Positions 33,701-48,700 are shown, counted from the first letter of the stretch. The stretch is 64,000 nucleotides of DNA from Pollenia angustigena (GCA_930367215.1 OV884056.1:228213127-228277126); one strand, 5' to 3'. Translations and numbers: made by a program. The notes: generated from the sequence alone by a model not told the origin.

Positions 33701-36700
33701 ATTCATTGTAATAATTGCCAATGCATCAACTACGAATACGTCAAAAAACTAAATGTCAACACTATAATTTTGTTGGTGTTGCCACGATTAAAAAACAAAG
33801 TTTTTGTTGAAAAACCCGATACTTATGTATATATATAATGAATTAACTCAAGGTACATTTACACAAGGTAGACTCATTTGGGGATGTAGACATAGCTGCT
33901 CTATAAAAATACCCGACTTGGCAAAATTGTCTTCATATAAAACGAAAAAAAAAATTTAACCTACACACGCATAATTTTTGGCTCATACACAATAATTTGA
34001 CAATTGGGGTTTATGCCTGTCCGATAACGAGTCTCCCTTGTGTAAATGTACCTTGGTATTGACTTGCATGATGTTTTGTCAAGATCTAAACACGTTAAAC
34101 CAGGAGAAAGGAATATTTATTAAGATAATATAGTTTCCACTAAACATTATGTTTAAACTTTCATCACATATGGAGACACATATAAATGATTTTTTGCTAA
34201 CCGAACAACCCCCTTTTATGGACACATTTCAATACCTCCTTCGGTGTCCAGTCAAGAAAAATTCCACTGTTTTTTTTTCAAAACATTCCCACATTTTTTT
34301 CCTCACTATTAGCACTTAAACTTAAAGTCAATGTGCAGTTTGTTTAAATCTATAAATTTTTATATTTATTTACAAACTATGAACGTGTATACATAAAAAT
34401 CCCTGTGCTTCTTTTCTAAAAAAAGTAGCAAAAGTAAATAAAAAAGAAAAATACACTACTGAAACGATTTTATATAGAAAACTCATTAAAGATTGACTTA
34501 ATTGCACCATAGAGGAGTTAAAATGTAAAGCTTTACAAAAACAAAATAAAAAAAATTATGCGGTAAAAAAGAGCTGAAATACACACTCGCACTCCAAGTT
34601 CATGTACTATTTGCTGAAAACAAAAAGCACCGTAAAGGCATTAAAATGTGGCATATAAGTTGTGGCATGTTGGCCCATTTCATGCACGCTTTACCCCCAT
34701 TTCTCTATGCTTCACTATGTAAGCGTTGAGATGTTCAAAGTAAGGGTAAAGTTTTCACCTTATAAAATGTTTACTTTAAAAGTTGTATGTGAGTGCGTTG
34801 CTTTCTTTTTATCCACTCTTTTAAGGTAACACAGTTTCTGACAGCCTGGAAAAATATGTAAGTAAATAAGCATGTAGATGGCAGCAGAAAGGACACTGTG
34901 AATATTTTGGAAGATTCAAAATTTAAATCTTCCAGAATGCAAACCTTAAGTGCATTTAAACTTAATAGTAATGATTTATTTAAATCTTTAAAGGTGTTAT
35001 CAAGGTAAATTTATAGCAGGTAGCCGCGAGATTACAACAATTGTACAATAAAACAAACAACAGGGCTTTTTATTGTTTTTTTATGATAAGAACTGTCAAA
35101 CAGCAAAGGGGTTGAAAAGAGACAAAAGATAAAAACAAAAAACTTGTTTACTTGTTTACTATACAACTTTGACAGTTTGTATCGCAAAACAAGCAAATAA
35201 AAAATAACCAGCTGGCGTTCCGAGACTACCTGCTATAAATATACCTTGGGTGTTATGATACTTGCTATTTTTTGTACTGGATTTTTTCAGGATTGACTGA
35301 ATGAAACAACAAATGCGAGAAAGAACAGGAAATACAATTTGATAAAATGTAAACAAAACAAACAATACTGCCCACGTTTTTTCCCCACAAAAAACCGTCA
35401 TAAAAGCTAAAAATCGCAAAAAAAAAAAGTTAAAAACCGTTTCTTTCGATCAAAAACTAAAAAAATTGGCAACAGTGCTAACAATTAATCTGGAAATGTC
35501 AATTTAAAATTAAAAAATTTTATATTTTTTTGACAGTCTTAGATTATTTATCGATAACACATGTATATTTGTTTGACATTTCAAGATTTTTTATGATATA
35601 ATCATACTCTTTACACTTAGTCAGTTTTCCTATGCAAATATATTTGCACTGTTCTCCAATATAGAAAAAATACAAAAAATAGTATCATAACAGCTTAAGG
35701 AAAGCTTAACAGGATTTTAATTTAAAAAAAAAGGTTTCTTTCATTTTGAAATATAAACTTTTGTTTACCAAATCTTTTGAAATTTTAATACAACTATAAT
35801 AAAAGCTTAAAAGGTACCTTACAAAGGTGTATGTATACCTTTGTTTTTACGAAAATGCCTCTAAACTATAGAACTTGTGTATAGAATCTTTAAAAGCACT
35901 AACATTTTTAGATAAAATTGAGATTTGGTAAAATTTGTATACAAAAGCTTTTAAATTTATTAATAATTTTTAATGCAAATGTTATGTCCAATCTAACACT
36001 TATTAAATCATTACCAGGGATACTGGAAATGTGCTCCAGAGTTTTAAGCGCATTTAATATAGAGTAAAATCTCGAAAATATGCCCTAAAAATTGTTAAAA
36101 ATATTAAAAAACTAAAACCGACTTATTTGAAAACAAATTATTAAATTTAGCAAAGATTAAATAAAATTTTAATTAGCGGAGTTCAGTATTAGTCTTGCAA
36201 AAGTGCAAATGTGCAAATGCAAAATATCTTTAATCCCGGGATTTTTCGAGAGATCGGAATTTTTCAGGATTCGGGCTTTTAAAAATTAAAAGTTAAAAAC
36301 TTTTTATAGACATTTGTTAAAAAAACGTCTTTAAAAGAGGTTCTCAAACAAAAGTTTTAAAACTAATTGTTATTTTTATGTTTAATACATATAATGTTAG
36401 AATTAAGATTTTTTTCTTATTTAATGATTAATTTATTTAAAAATATGATAAAAAAACAATGTGTTAATTGATTTACTTAGGGCAATTATTACAACTTGAA
36501 GTTAGCTAAAGTTCATATTAAATTGACAGATAATAATGTGTTATCTGTCAAAAAGCGTCTGTTAACTGTCGGATAACAGCTAACGCCAAGTTATTATAAT
36601 GGCCCTTAAAAAATAATAACATGAAAATCTATTTTTTATTCAATTAGTTGATTAATTCAACCTAAAAACAAGTAAGAAAGTATAGTCGGTTAAGCCCGAC

Positions 36701-39700
36701 CATATGATACCCTGCACCACAGTATTTAAAAACACATCATGCTTATGTGTCCATGTAAATATGGATTTATCTATGTTTATAAACTTCATGAAAATCGGTT
36801 TGAAAGTTTGTGAGAGGCAGAAATTGCCCCCTGCCTCCCCTTGTGGTCCTATTTTTTAAAAACTTAATAGCTTATGTGTCCATATAGATATGGAAATATC
36901 TATGTTTTAGATATCATTAAAATCGTTTTAAGAGGCAGAAATTGCCCCTATCTCCCCTCGTGGTCCGATTTTTTTTAAAAATTTATACATTTTGTGTCCA
37001 TATAGATATGGTTCTATCTATGTTTTAGATTTCAGTAAAATCGGTTTGATAGTTTCTGAGAGGAAGAAATTTCCCCTATCTTCCCTCGTGGTCCTACGAT
37101 TCAGCCCATTTTCAATAGGCTTGGTCCTTGTGCCAATAAGAACCTACGACCCAAATTTTATCAAATTATCTTCAAAATTTTACCTGTACTTTGCGCACAA
37201 GGTTACATGGACAGCCAGCCAGCCGGACGGACATCGTTAGTTCGACTCAGAAAGTGATTCTGAGTAGATCGGTATAATTAAAGGTGGGTCTAGGACCACT
37301 ATTTTAAGGCATTACACACATCAGCACAAATGCATAATACCCTCTCCACTATTGTGGTGTGGGTATAACAAAATTAATTAATATTGCTATTGAATGGAGC
37401 AAACTAATAATTGATTTATTTGTAAGATATAATTAAAATTTTAATAAAATGAATTAAAATGATTAATTGAAATTTAAATTCGAAATTAATTACCAAAATC
37501 AATTTATTTAGTTAACCATAAAGCTTGCGGTCCACACCACTCGTTTTCGCCTCTACGCATTGCATGATTTTTATACCTTCCATGCGTTCTATAATTCAAG
37601 CTGCATGCAACGATTTTTATGCGGCATCACCACAAGTAAAAATTTCATTTCATTTATCAAAACCAGCTGATTTGTTTGAACGCTACTTGTGACGCTTACA
37701 AAAGTAGAAAGTAAACCTACTTTTCGCATTCAACGCCTCAATACATCCTACGCTTTTGTGCATGTAGCCTGTTACATATAACTACACAGATTCTACTTTT
37801 TTGGCAGCTGCGTAGACAGCGAAAATGCGTGTAAGGCGAGGACACATTTCAATACTTCCTTCGGTGTCCAGTCAAGAAAAATTCCACTGTTTTTTTTTTC
37901 AAAACATTCCCACATTTTTTTCCTCACTATTAGCACTTAAACTTAAAGTCAATGTGCAGTTTGTTTAAATCTATAAATTTTTATATTTATTTACAAACTA
38001 TGAACGTGTATACATAAAAATCCCTGTGCTTCTTTTCTAAAAAAAGTAGAAAAAGTAAATAAAAAAGAAAAATATCACATTTTATTAAAAAAAAATGCAA
38101 TTTGGTGTTCGTTTCTTAAAAATTCTTTGCTCTCTAAAAGGGCAGCGTGTTTTTTCTAAAAAAATTCACCCTTAAATGTCATAAGACATTGCACTTTACG
38201 CTCCGTATAAATCGAGAGTGTTGATAATGCCCTGTAAAAAGATGGCTTCTGTTTATTTATATATATATATAGGGTTACCAGACGAAGTTGGGAAAAAATC
38301 GCCTCTAATCAGGACAGTACAAATTTTAAGTTTTATTATTATTTTTATTTGTTCTATTATTTTATAGTATAAAAAAAAGAAAGCATTACATTGTTAATGG
38401 AAGGTTGTCAGTGATATAAAATTTAAATGGATTCGGTATAATAAAATTGTTTAAAAAAAAAGTCAAATCAAGAAATAGTAAAAAACTTGGTGTTAAGAAA
38501 TCGGCGATCTGGCAATGCTATTTTCTTGTTTACATATTTTATGAAAAACAAACTAAAGAAATTGGAATTTCGTCATTCATATTGTTATTTAATATCAATC
38601 TATTAACAAATTTGGGCTTATGCATGGTTTAATAGAGAGAGTTGTCAATTTTTTTACCCATGTAATGTCAAACAAGAGAAATAGAATAAAAAATAAAAAA
38701 TAAATTTGTTTATTTAAAAAAAAGTAATATTATAAAGGACACAAATGAATAAAAAAAATTTACCGTAGAATTTATTAGCATACATCAGAAATTCGTCTAT
38801 TCCTTTTACAGGAATGACAGAAGGTTTAGCACAGGGCATCAAACGGGCACGTTTTGATTTTTGATTCAGATAAAAAAATCTGTGTTTTTAAAATGAAACA
38901 TACAGATTTTTGAATGTTTTTTTTATCAACACCGTATGAATCACTCCTCAATTTCGTTTTATTTTCGGGACTTGTATAAAATTGCCCTTTTTTTGTTCAA
39001 AAGAACAATTGCATATGCAACATTTTTTAGTAATTTTTTTGCCGGATTTAAAAAATTATTTTAGTTTTTTTATTTTAATTTTAAAATTTTTTTTACTTTT
39101 TGGCATTTTCTTTTGTTTGAAATAAATTTGGACATTCTATGGGTTTATTAATTGAGATCAAAATTTCTAATGAATATACCTTGTATTATTTTGCCATGGG
39201 CTTATGTATATTTTTTTTTTGTACATATAGGGTGAAACGGTAGTAAAGTACTCATGGAAGTAAAATTTTGACACTATTGAGGTGAATAAAATTTCACTAG
39301 CCCTGGGGGCCAGTATAAATTTTGACATTAGTGTAGAAATTTTTGACAAAAACAAAATTATTTTTTTTCATCAAATTTGTTTAAACAAAATAAAAAATAA
39401 TATGGAAGCGGGACCAGCGGCAAAAAAATTAAAAAGAATTGTACAAGATGTAAGTATTTACATATGTATGTATAAGCTTTTTTGCCCACTCTTAAAACCA
39501 TGGTAAAAATTGTTTTTATATCAGAACGATTTCGTCAAATAGTTGGGACGATCTCATTTTCAACAGAATTGAAATAATTATTGGTAAACGTTTGATTTAT
39601 TTATTCATTTTCACAAAACTACTAGTAATTGTTATTTTCTTTATGTCAAAATTTTACGTTGTTAAAAATGTTTCAATTTCACACAGCCCAAATATGAATA

Positions 39701-42700
39701 TTTTCTACTACAAACAAATTTCATTTCACCACAGAACCAAAGTATATTTATTACATGCAACTGATCAGTTGTTTTATTTTCGATATTGTCAAAATTTGCT
39801 TACATTTTAGTGCGCCATGATTTTTGTTTTGTTTTCTTTATGTTTGGCTGTTTGACAGTACATATCAAATGTTTTTACACAAACAAAATGAATGTTGTTT
39901 TTTTTATTGTTGATTTGTTGTAGACTTGCATGTACTTGGTATAAATATACTTTGCATAGAACTTTGCTACCGTTTCACACACACCCATATTGAAGAACAA
40001 ACTTTTTGTCAGCTGTTAAAAACAGGGCGATCTAATTTTGTGTTTTGTTCTCGTCAAATAAAAAATTGCAGTATTACATGTTCGGCAAGACATTTTATCT
40101 ATGCACCTTTAAAAATGTGGTATTTTTTTTGTAGAAAAGAAAACACCATTAATATCGAGATAAATAATCCCGAAATAAATTTTTTAATCCCGGTATTTTT
40201 CGTGATCGGGGTTTTGGGATTCGCATCCCTACTTGGGGTCTAGTGGTTGTAAACAAAAATTGACATTGTTGGCAATTCAAAATTATCACAGTCGGCTTTA
40301 TTTGTAGAAGATGGAGTTTCATTTGCCGAGAATGAAGATTTCGATTCGGATTTCATTTTGACTGCAATTACTGGAGTTTCAATTATTACATGAATTGATT
40401 TAAGAAAAAAAAAAATTTGTATCATGTGCTTTCATCTTGTTTTTTTTTATCTCATTTTCAACAAGATTTTAAAACCTTTCATATTTAACTTTAACACATA
40501 TATTTTCTGTAAGTGCATAGAATATAAATTCCTTTACGAATCCCAGTTCCCCACTTAATATTATGTTTGTTTTGAAACGTCTTTTTTACATAAAACTCTT
40601 GAACATAAAACATACCGACAGTAAAGTAATAGTAGTAAGAGTAAAAACATCTTTATTTCCACGTAATTTTATTATTCGTTTTTCTCACACATTCACATAT
40701 TCATTTAAACTCTTGTTTTTTATTTAATATAAACGAAATTGTTATGCATTTTTTTAACTGAATCTTGTATTTGTATTTTTGGTTTCTTTCCATCTCTTTT
40801 ATAGACCGTCCAAAGTAAAGACAAAAAACTCTCTTGGGATGTGCACTTTTGGTTGGGCTCTGAAACTTCCGTTGATGAAGCTGGTGCTGCTGCTATTTTA
40901 ACCGTACAACTTGATGACCTACTTAACGGTGAACCAGTACAACATCGCGAAGTTCAGGATCATGAATCGCAATTGTTTTTGAGCTACTTTAAAAATGGTA
41001 AGAAGTTACTTTAAACTAATTTTATTTATGCAACGCACTTCTTTAGCCAACAACTGATACTGACACCAATTCAGTAAGTGTTTGTATTATGGTCGCTTAT
41101 TAGTTACTTTTAACTTTTAGTCCATAGAAATGGAGAATGCTAAAAGAAATCATGTTTGGGAAATGTATTGTAGTTTTTCGTTTCTTGAAGTACACACCTG
41201 TGGTGTTTGCTTATTGTTGTTTGTTGCATGCATATTTTTAAAAGCTGGCAACTCTTGTGTGTTGTTCTTAATATTGTAATAGTAAAAACTGTATACTTTT
41301 AAAATTTTTTCTTAATACTCTGGGTGTAACAAAGTGCTTAACTTTTTTTTTTTTGGTTATTAGTGCTTTTTTCATGGGGGTTTTATTTGGTTGTAAGACG
41401 TTGAGCTTAAAGTAAACGAAAGTTTAAGTAAGTTTGTTTTTAAGGAGTTATTGTGGTTAATGGCTGTACTTTTCCAAAAAAAAAAATTTAGTTTTTTTTA
41501 ATAGTTTATTATGAAGCAAAATGTAGGTAGTTTTCAAAATAAAAATGTGTTTCTACTTATTTTGAAACTTTTAGTTGTAGTTTGAAATTAAAAATTTAAA
41601 GAATGTACTAGAGAAAGAGTACATTTTTAGTGAAGTTGATAACATACATAGTTGTTATAAAACTACTGTTTAGAGTTTACACGATATTCCATGAATTCAG
41701 AAATTATGACTTTAATATTGTTTTTAGATTTTTTCTGTTTCTTAAAAGTAACATTTGCATACAATAATTTTCTCGCGTTACGGTTCTTAAAATAATAAGG
41801 TGGAGAAAGGAAGCCCTTAATGATTCTTAACTTCTAAATATCGGGTGATTTTTTAAGGTATTATCTTTTTGGCAACACTGGTTTAAACAGCTGACGCACG
41901 TTGCGTGTTTTGTTTAACTGTCAATTTAACCACAAAGCATACAGAGATGAAAAAAGTGACTTATGAAAAATGCCCAAATCATTTACGAGGGCAGCTTTCG
42001 AAGAAAGAGAAAGAAAATATTTTTTGGTAGTTAATTGGCAATGTGTAAAAACAGGCCGCTACTATCAACATGAACTGCGTAATCAAAACAAAAAATGAAA
42101 AAAGGGCAGCTTTAGAAGAAAGAGACGCAAAAAAACGCAAAATCTTCCGTCTCGTGACGTCTCTGTATGCTCTGTGAATTTAACCATGAATCGTCTTTAA
42201 AACGAACAACGCTTGCAAATTATTGAATTTTATTATCAAAACGCGTGCTCTGTTAAGAAAGTTCTTCGCGCGCTTCTTGTGTTCAGCGACGAAGCTCAAT
42301 GGGTACGTTAATAAGCAGAATTGTCGATATTGGAGTGAAGATCAGCCAGAAGCCTTGCAAGAGCTACCAATGCATCCAGAAAAAGTCACAGTTTGGTGCG
42401 GTTTATGGGCTGGTAGCATCATTGGACCTTACTTCTTCAAAGATGATGCGAATCGTAACGTAACTGCGAATGGTGAGCCCTACCGTGAGATGATATCCAA
42501 TTTTTTTTTAGCCCAAAAAAAAAAGAGCTTGACTTGCATGGCATGTGATTTCAACAAGACATGCCACATGCCACACAGCACGCTTAACGATGGACTTATT
42601 GAGAGGCGAGTTCGGTGAACATTTTATTTCACTTTCGGCACCGGTCAATTGGCCGCCTAGATCGTGCGATTTAACGCCTTTAGACTATGAGATACCGGCC

Positions 42701-45700
42701 TAAATGTTGGAAAGAGTATGCCAAAATTGGACTAAGCGGATGGACCATTTGAGGCGCAGTCACGGTCAACATTTGCATGAAATAATCTTTAAACATTAAA
42801 TTATATGGACCGTACTATCGATTCAAATAAAGATTTCATGCATTTTTCTGAATTTTATGTGTTTTTTTTTAAACTTTCCTAAAGCTTTTAAAAAATAACC
42901 CGATATAAATATTCTACTGGTACAGGTTACAAAGGGCCCATACACCTAAACTCCTATTATAATAAAGTGGCCTTCGTTAAGATACGGTTGAGCGGTATTA
43001 GCAGAAAAATCTAATATGAATTTGTCAGATTAAATTACCTACACTTGATGTGAAACTAAGCACGCACAAATCGTTAAAAATACAAAGATTTTAGAAGAGA
43101 TTTAATGTGAACGTTAAGCTGCATGGATGATATTTGAGCTTAAGAAATGCTCCTTGAGGTATGTTTACAAGGTAATACAAAGTATAACGACCTCATTCTT
43201 CATCATTTTTTGACATGTCGTATTACCATGTAAACATGCCTTAATTATTTAATATTATTTAATCATATACCAATATTCCAGTTGAATACTCAAAAAAGAT
43301 TTGTGGTAAAATATGATCTCTGAGACTTTGACTTTTTTACCACTTTCTTTAAGCAAAAATAAACCAATTTCCCACTATTTTAAACAGAGAATAACAACTT
43401 TTAACAAATTTGTTTTCTTCATATATTAAATATGAACTAACAAAAATTAATCAAATCTTATCCTAATACTTTATTTGTGTCGTGCCAGCGCCAGACAAAA
43501 TGTTCTTCATCACGGGTTCTGTTGGTGCTTATCGCTCTTCTGATTGGGTGAGTGCTGCAGTGTGTCTTACCCTTAAGCGAGTATGGCCGCCATGATTTAA
43601 AATATTTCAAGCTGGATTTTGGTGTAGTTCGAGCTTTTTAAATAGTTTACTTCATATTTTTTAATCATAGTTTTTACTAATGACACTTTGAGGCAGTAAT
43701 GTTGATTTGATGCTGAAAAAATTGTCTACAATAATCCCTACAATTCCGGCATTTGGGTGATAATTTTTTGTAAAAATAAACTTAATGAGTCTTTTCAGAT
43801 CACTTTTGATGTTTAGAAACAGATTTATCAATTTTTTAGTTTCATTTTGCCTATATATGGCTTTGTCACGTTAAGCGGCAATCTTGATGTATGTCGAGAT
43901 ATTTTAGATGCGAATTTTCAGGTATTATTTGATTATTGATTTTAATAGGGGGCATGATTCCCTACGCAAGGTGAATGTTACAAGTACGCATTTTTGCTCA
44001 TTGACCTTTATCCTCCATTTTTTTAACCACAGTTCTAGTTGAAATATATGATCCTGTAAGTATCGAAATGCTTTTTGACTGTATTCGTGCAAGCTTAAAA
44101 AAGCTGTATCGTCAGCAAATGTTGAAGTTTGGGTATATTTGCTTGTTGGCATATGCGAGATACTTCCCTGAGATACTCCAGGTCAAATGGCTGAGAAGAA
44201 CTTACAAAATCGCCTTCTTTAATTTTAAATTTACGACCGACTGAGTAGCTTTCTAACATCTTGTGTGTGTAATCCTTGATGCCAGACATTATCAAAAGCC
44301 TGCGAAAGATCGATGAATAGTGTTGAGCAATATTTTTGTCTTCGGAGGCTTTTCTTATGACATTTACTAATTCATGAGTTTTTAATTTTATTTTGTAACG
44401 AAGGCTTTTAAATTCGGGATTTGAAGTTTCCTTTTTTAGGGGTTTGATTCATTTTTGTTTCGGCGGTTATTTCATAGTTTTAGGGATTTTTTTCATTCTA
44501 AAATTTGGGATTTTAATTCATAACGAACACATTCCTTAATTTTAAGGACTTAATTCGTAGATCCACACTTGGACTTATCAATAAAACATGATTCAGCACG
44601 GTCGAAGACACCAGTTTCATCCAATTGTTTTAAAAAGAGTATTACGAATTCCACAAAAACGACGATTGAGTTGTGAAATAATCCAAATATGTATGTATAA
44701 GTATTTACACACATACAAACACGTGTATATATTTTCGACTATACACATGAGTTCATTTATATCTTCAAGATGAGCATATGAAGCATATAAGACACGTCCG
44801 TGTACTAATTAAGTTATTAAAATTCTTTTTTAAATGTGTGTTTTCGTAAAATATTAAATGAAATTTTCGGCTGTATGCCGTTTTCGTCATTTATTATCAT
44901 TGAGATTCACGTACGCATGTCGCACACACATTAATATACAGGATACTTATGCATATTGCCTACTTCTTTACCAATCTAGGTGTGCGTTATGAACAGGGTG
45001 GTGTTGGCACCGGCTTTAAACATGTGGAAACCAATGCCCAGGGCGAAAAACGTCTCTTCCAAGTTAAGGGTAAACGCAATGTACGTGTACGCCAAGTTAA
45101 CTTGTCTGTATCATCGATGAACAAGGGTGATTGTTTCATATTGGATGCTGGTAATGATATTTACGTTTATGTGGGGGCCCAAGCAAAACGTGTGGAAAAA
45201 TTAAAAGCCATCAGTGCAGCAAATCAAATCAGAGATCAAGATCATAATGGCAGAGCTAAAGTGCAAATAATTGGTAAGTTAAAAGCGGAAAAAGTAGAAC
45301 ATAGTAACAGATAGAATAAATGAAATTGGTGAATGTTTTTATTTATTTTTCTTTTTTCATTTGTTTGTGGCTTTTAAAAATTCGAACAGATGAGTTTAGC
45401 ACAGACATGGATAAGCAAAACTTTTTTAATGTCTTGGGCTCGGGTTCACCAAGTCAAGTTCCCGAAGAATCGGTTGCTGAAGAAGATGCTGCTTTTGAAA
45501 CAACTGATGCCAATTCTGTAACTTTGTACAAAGTTACCGATAGCTCGGGCAGTCTTAAAATTGAACAAATTTCCCAGAAACCTTTGCGCCAAGAAATGTT
45601 GGATTCACGTGATTGCTTTATTTTGGATACAGGTTCTGGTATTTATGTTTGGGTTGGTCGAGGTGCTACTCCCAAGGAAAAGACCGATTCTATGTCTAAG

Positions 45701-48700
45701 GCTCAAGAATTTTTGCGTACCAAGAAATATCCCGCCTGGACACAAATTCACCGTATTGTTGAGGGCGCGGAATCTGCTCCTTTTAAGCAGTACTTTGCCA
45801 CTTGGCGTGACGCTGGTATGTCCCATACTCGTTTAGTACGTTCGGCTATGGGTTACGATACTGATGATTCTGAGTTTGAGATCGATGATGTCGACTCCGT
45901 TTTAAAGAACCTTAAAGAACGTGGTGGTCGTGCTATTGGCTTTATGCCCGACAATGGGGAAAATTCCATTGAAGAAATAACCCAGTACTATTCTAAATCT
46001 GGCAGTAATGAGGTCACTCGCAATACTATCAATTTTGATGACAATATGCCATTATTGGGTTTTTCGGCTTATATTATTACCTATAAATTTGAGTCGAAAC
46101 ATGGCGATACGGGTTCTTTGATTTATGTCTGGGAAGGTATTAAAGCCAGCCCTGATGCTCGTGAACGTGCTTTTGAGGATGCTATGTCCTTGGCTATGGA
46201 ACAAAATGCTATTTTGATTCGCACTGTTCAAAATCATGAACCTAGACATTTCCTTAAGATGTTTAAGGGTAAATTGTTGACCATGGCAACTTCCACTCCT
46301 ACCGAACCCCAACTGTTCCATATTCGTGGTACTGATGACTTAAATGTTCATGCTTATGAAGTCAATGCTGATTCGTCATCTTTGTCATCGGGTGATGTTT
46401 TCGCTTTGGTAACAAATCGTGATAACAAAGTCTTTATTTGGATTGGTTTGGTGAGTCTAACAATGTTGCTTCCTAGTTTGACATTAAAAAAAAAATTTGG
46501 ATTTTTAATTTTTATTTAAACAGGGTGCTTCTGACTTTGAAAAAACCATGGGCTTGAATCGTTTCGGGCAGTACTGGCCCAATGCTGAAGTTGAAGTCAT
46601 CGAAGAAGGTGCTGAGCCCGATGATTTCTGGGAAGATTTGAATGGTGAAGGTATTTATGATCGCAGCATGTCGGAAAAAGGTGCTCCTCTCTTGGAACCA
46701 CGTCTCTTCCACTGTCGTTTGAATGGCAAACGCGTTAAGGTTGAAGAAGTCAATCATTTCGAACAAGCTGATTTGGATATGGATGATGTTATGCTCATGG
46801 ATGCTGGCGATGAGATTTATATGTGGGTTGGTTCAGGAGCTACAGCTGATGAAAATGGCAAGATCTTAGATATGGCCAAGGTATGTTATTAGAAATATCT
46901 AAAACACTTTGAAAGTTGTTATAGTTTATTTTGTTTTCAGAAATATATTAAGTCCGAACCTACAGGTCGTACCATTGACACAGTCAGTGTTATTCGTATT
47001 TCTCAAGATCATGAACCGCGCGTTTTCAAACGCATGTTCCCCAGTTGGGAAGATGGTTTTTGGCAGGTTAGTAAAAAGTTCTTGATAAATTCCATGTATT
47101 TGTTTTAGTTATTTTGAATTTTGCTTGTTTAAATCATTTTCTATGTATGTGTTGTATTTATTATTAATTTCATTAATTAATTTAGGCAATTTTGCATTAT
47201 AATAAAAAGTATGTGTTTATTTGTGACTAATTTTATAAATAAATATTTGTTCATTACTAAATTAATAAACTAGAGATAATAGAAATGTTTTTTAATAAGT
47301 GGTATTGATTAATTTATTAGTACTTGATTAAGTTTTAGTAGTAGTTAGTAATTTTTTTTTTTGCAAATTCTTGCACGCAATGAACTTATTTTTTTAATCG
47401 GAAATGTTTTATTTTTGATAAAATTGAAATACATTAAATGGGTTTACCAGAAAGAAGTACAGTTCCATGAGTTGGTGCACTTTTCGTTTCGTTATAAACT
47501 TGTTTTTGCTGAATCCTGGCAAAAAGATCGCTGGGTTCTTTGACTCAAAGGCACAATACTGGTACCCAATAAAAAAATTGAGCTTCCAACGAAGCAGGTT
47601 TGTAAGGGAGAAACATTAAAGTTTCGCTTACCAATGCGCTTACGGAAGACATGAATTTTATATGGCGAGTTCCCACTTTGAAGCAATACATTTTTGATAC
47701 ATAAAGCGCATTATTCAGCGCACATAAACATTGTTGGATGTAACGATCATAATTACACACTGAATGTTTTGATACAGTTATTTTTTAGTATTCTCCCTTA
47801 CAAACCTGCTTCGTAGTAAGGGAATGCTGTAGCACTTGAAATTTTATTTTTTTTTTAATAAGAGTTGTTGAGAGTTCTTTCACTTACTTTACTGCATTTC
47901 TGTATGTCTTATTGCGTAGCGCATAATTGTGCGCTTATTTTTTTAAATGTACCTTTAGTGCTTCGCAAAATGAATAAATTTTTTATTGGGTACCTAAGTA
48001 AAAATCATCAAAGGATCTTGAGGAAGATTTTTCCTAAATAGCTCATACTATTATAACAGAACTGTGCAGATCCTGCCTATCAATCATCAGTAGTCCTAAC
48101 AATAATCCAAATCCAGTAATCGATTTGCGACTTATTGATCTTTATGGTGTACAAAATTCGCCATCTAATTGAGGCCAATCAACAAAAGACACTAAGGCAT
48201 CATCGAACTTTTTTTACTGAATGCGCCCCAAAATTGGACTTCCAGAATGTTCTTCGTCAAGAACTGCTGAGCCGTCCATACGACCAAAATTATTTTCAAA
48301 TGTCATTCATATTTCGAATAAAAAGAATGTTTCAGAATAATATTTAATAAAATCCGAAATAAAAAAATCAATTTGTATAACTGATGCATAGAATCCAATG
48401 GCGGAGAATTTTGGCTTTGCATGGAATATATTTGAACCTGTACCCATGTTATGTAACTTTGGTGAGAACTTCTCGCATCGAAAATATGTGAAACAAAATA
48501 TCCCATCAATTACCGAAAATTGAGAAAACTATCAAATGAAATTATGTCGTTAAGTTATAAATGTCATAATATTCCACTCGAAGTCGATGTGAAATTGCAG
48601 ACATTGAGAACGCCAGTCACACAAAGCGTTGACGCAAACCAAATTTACTAAAACTGAAAAATTGACAATGGTGAAAATACAACCGTCAGTTATATCAAAT

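Noticed and set aside
34220..38074. LTR retrotransposon with the 234-bp repeats as LTRs
   Set aside because: No TG..CA ends, no primer binding site, and the 3.4 kb between them contains unrelated MITEs and repeats, with no gag or pol coding seen.
45320..45389. Upstream start for the long gelsolin frame (M at 45320)
   Set aside because: The reading is intronic: the previous exon joins in phase at 45390 and the protein family continues exactly across that junction. The upstream peptide is hydrophobic but follows no family member.
45605..46766. Minus-strand frames within the gelsolin exons
   Set aside because: Shadows of the coding strand, without domains or independent support.
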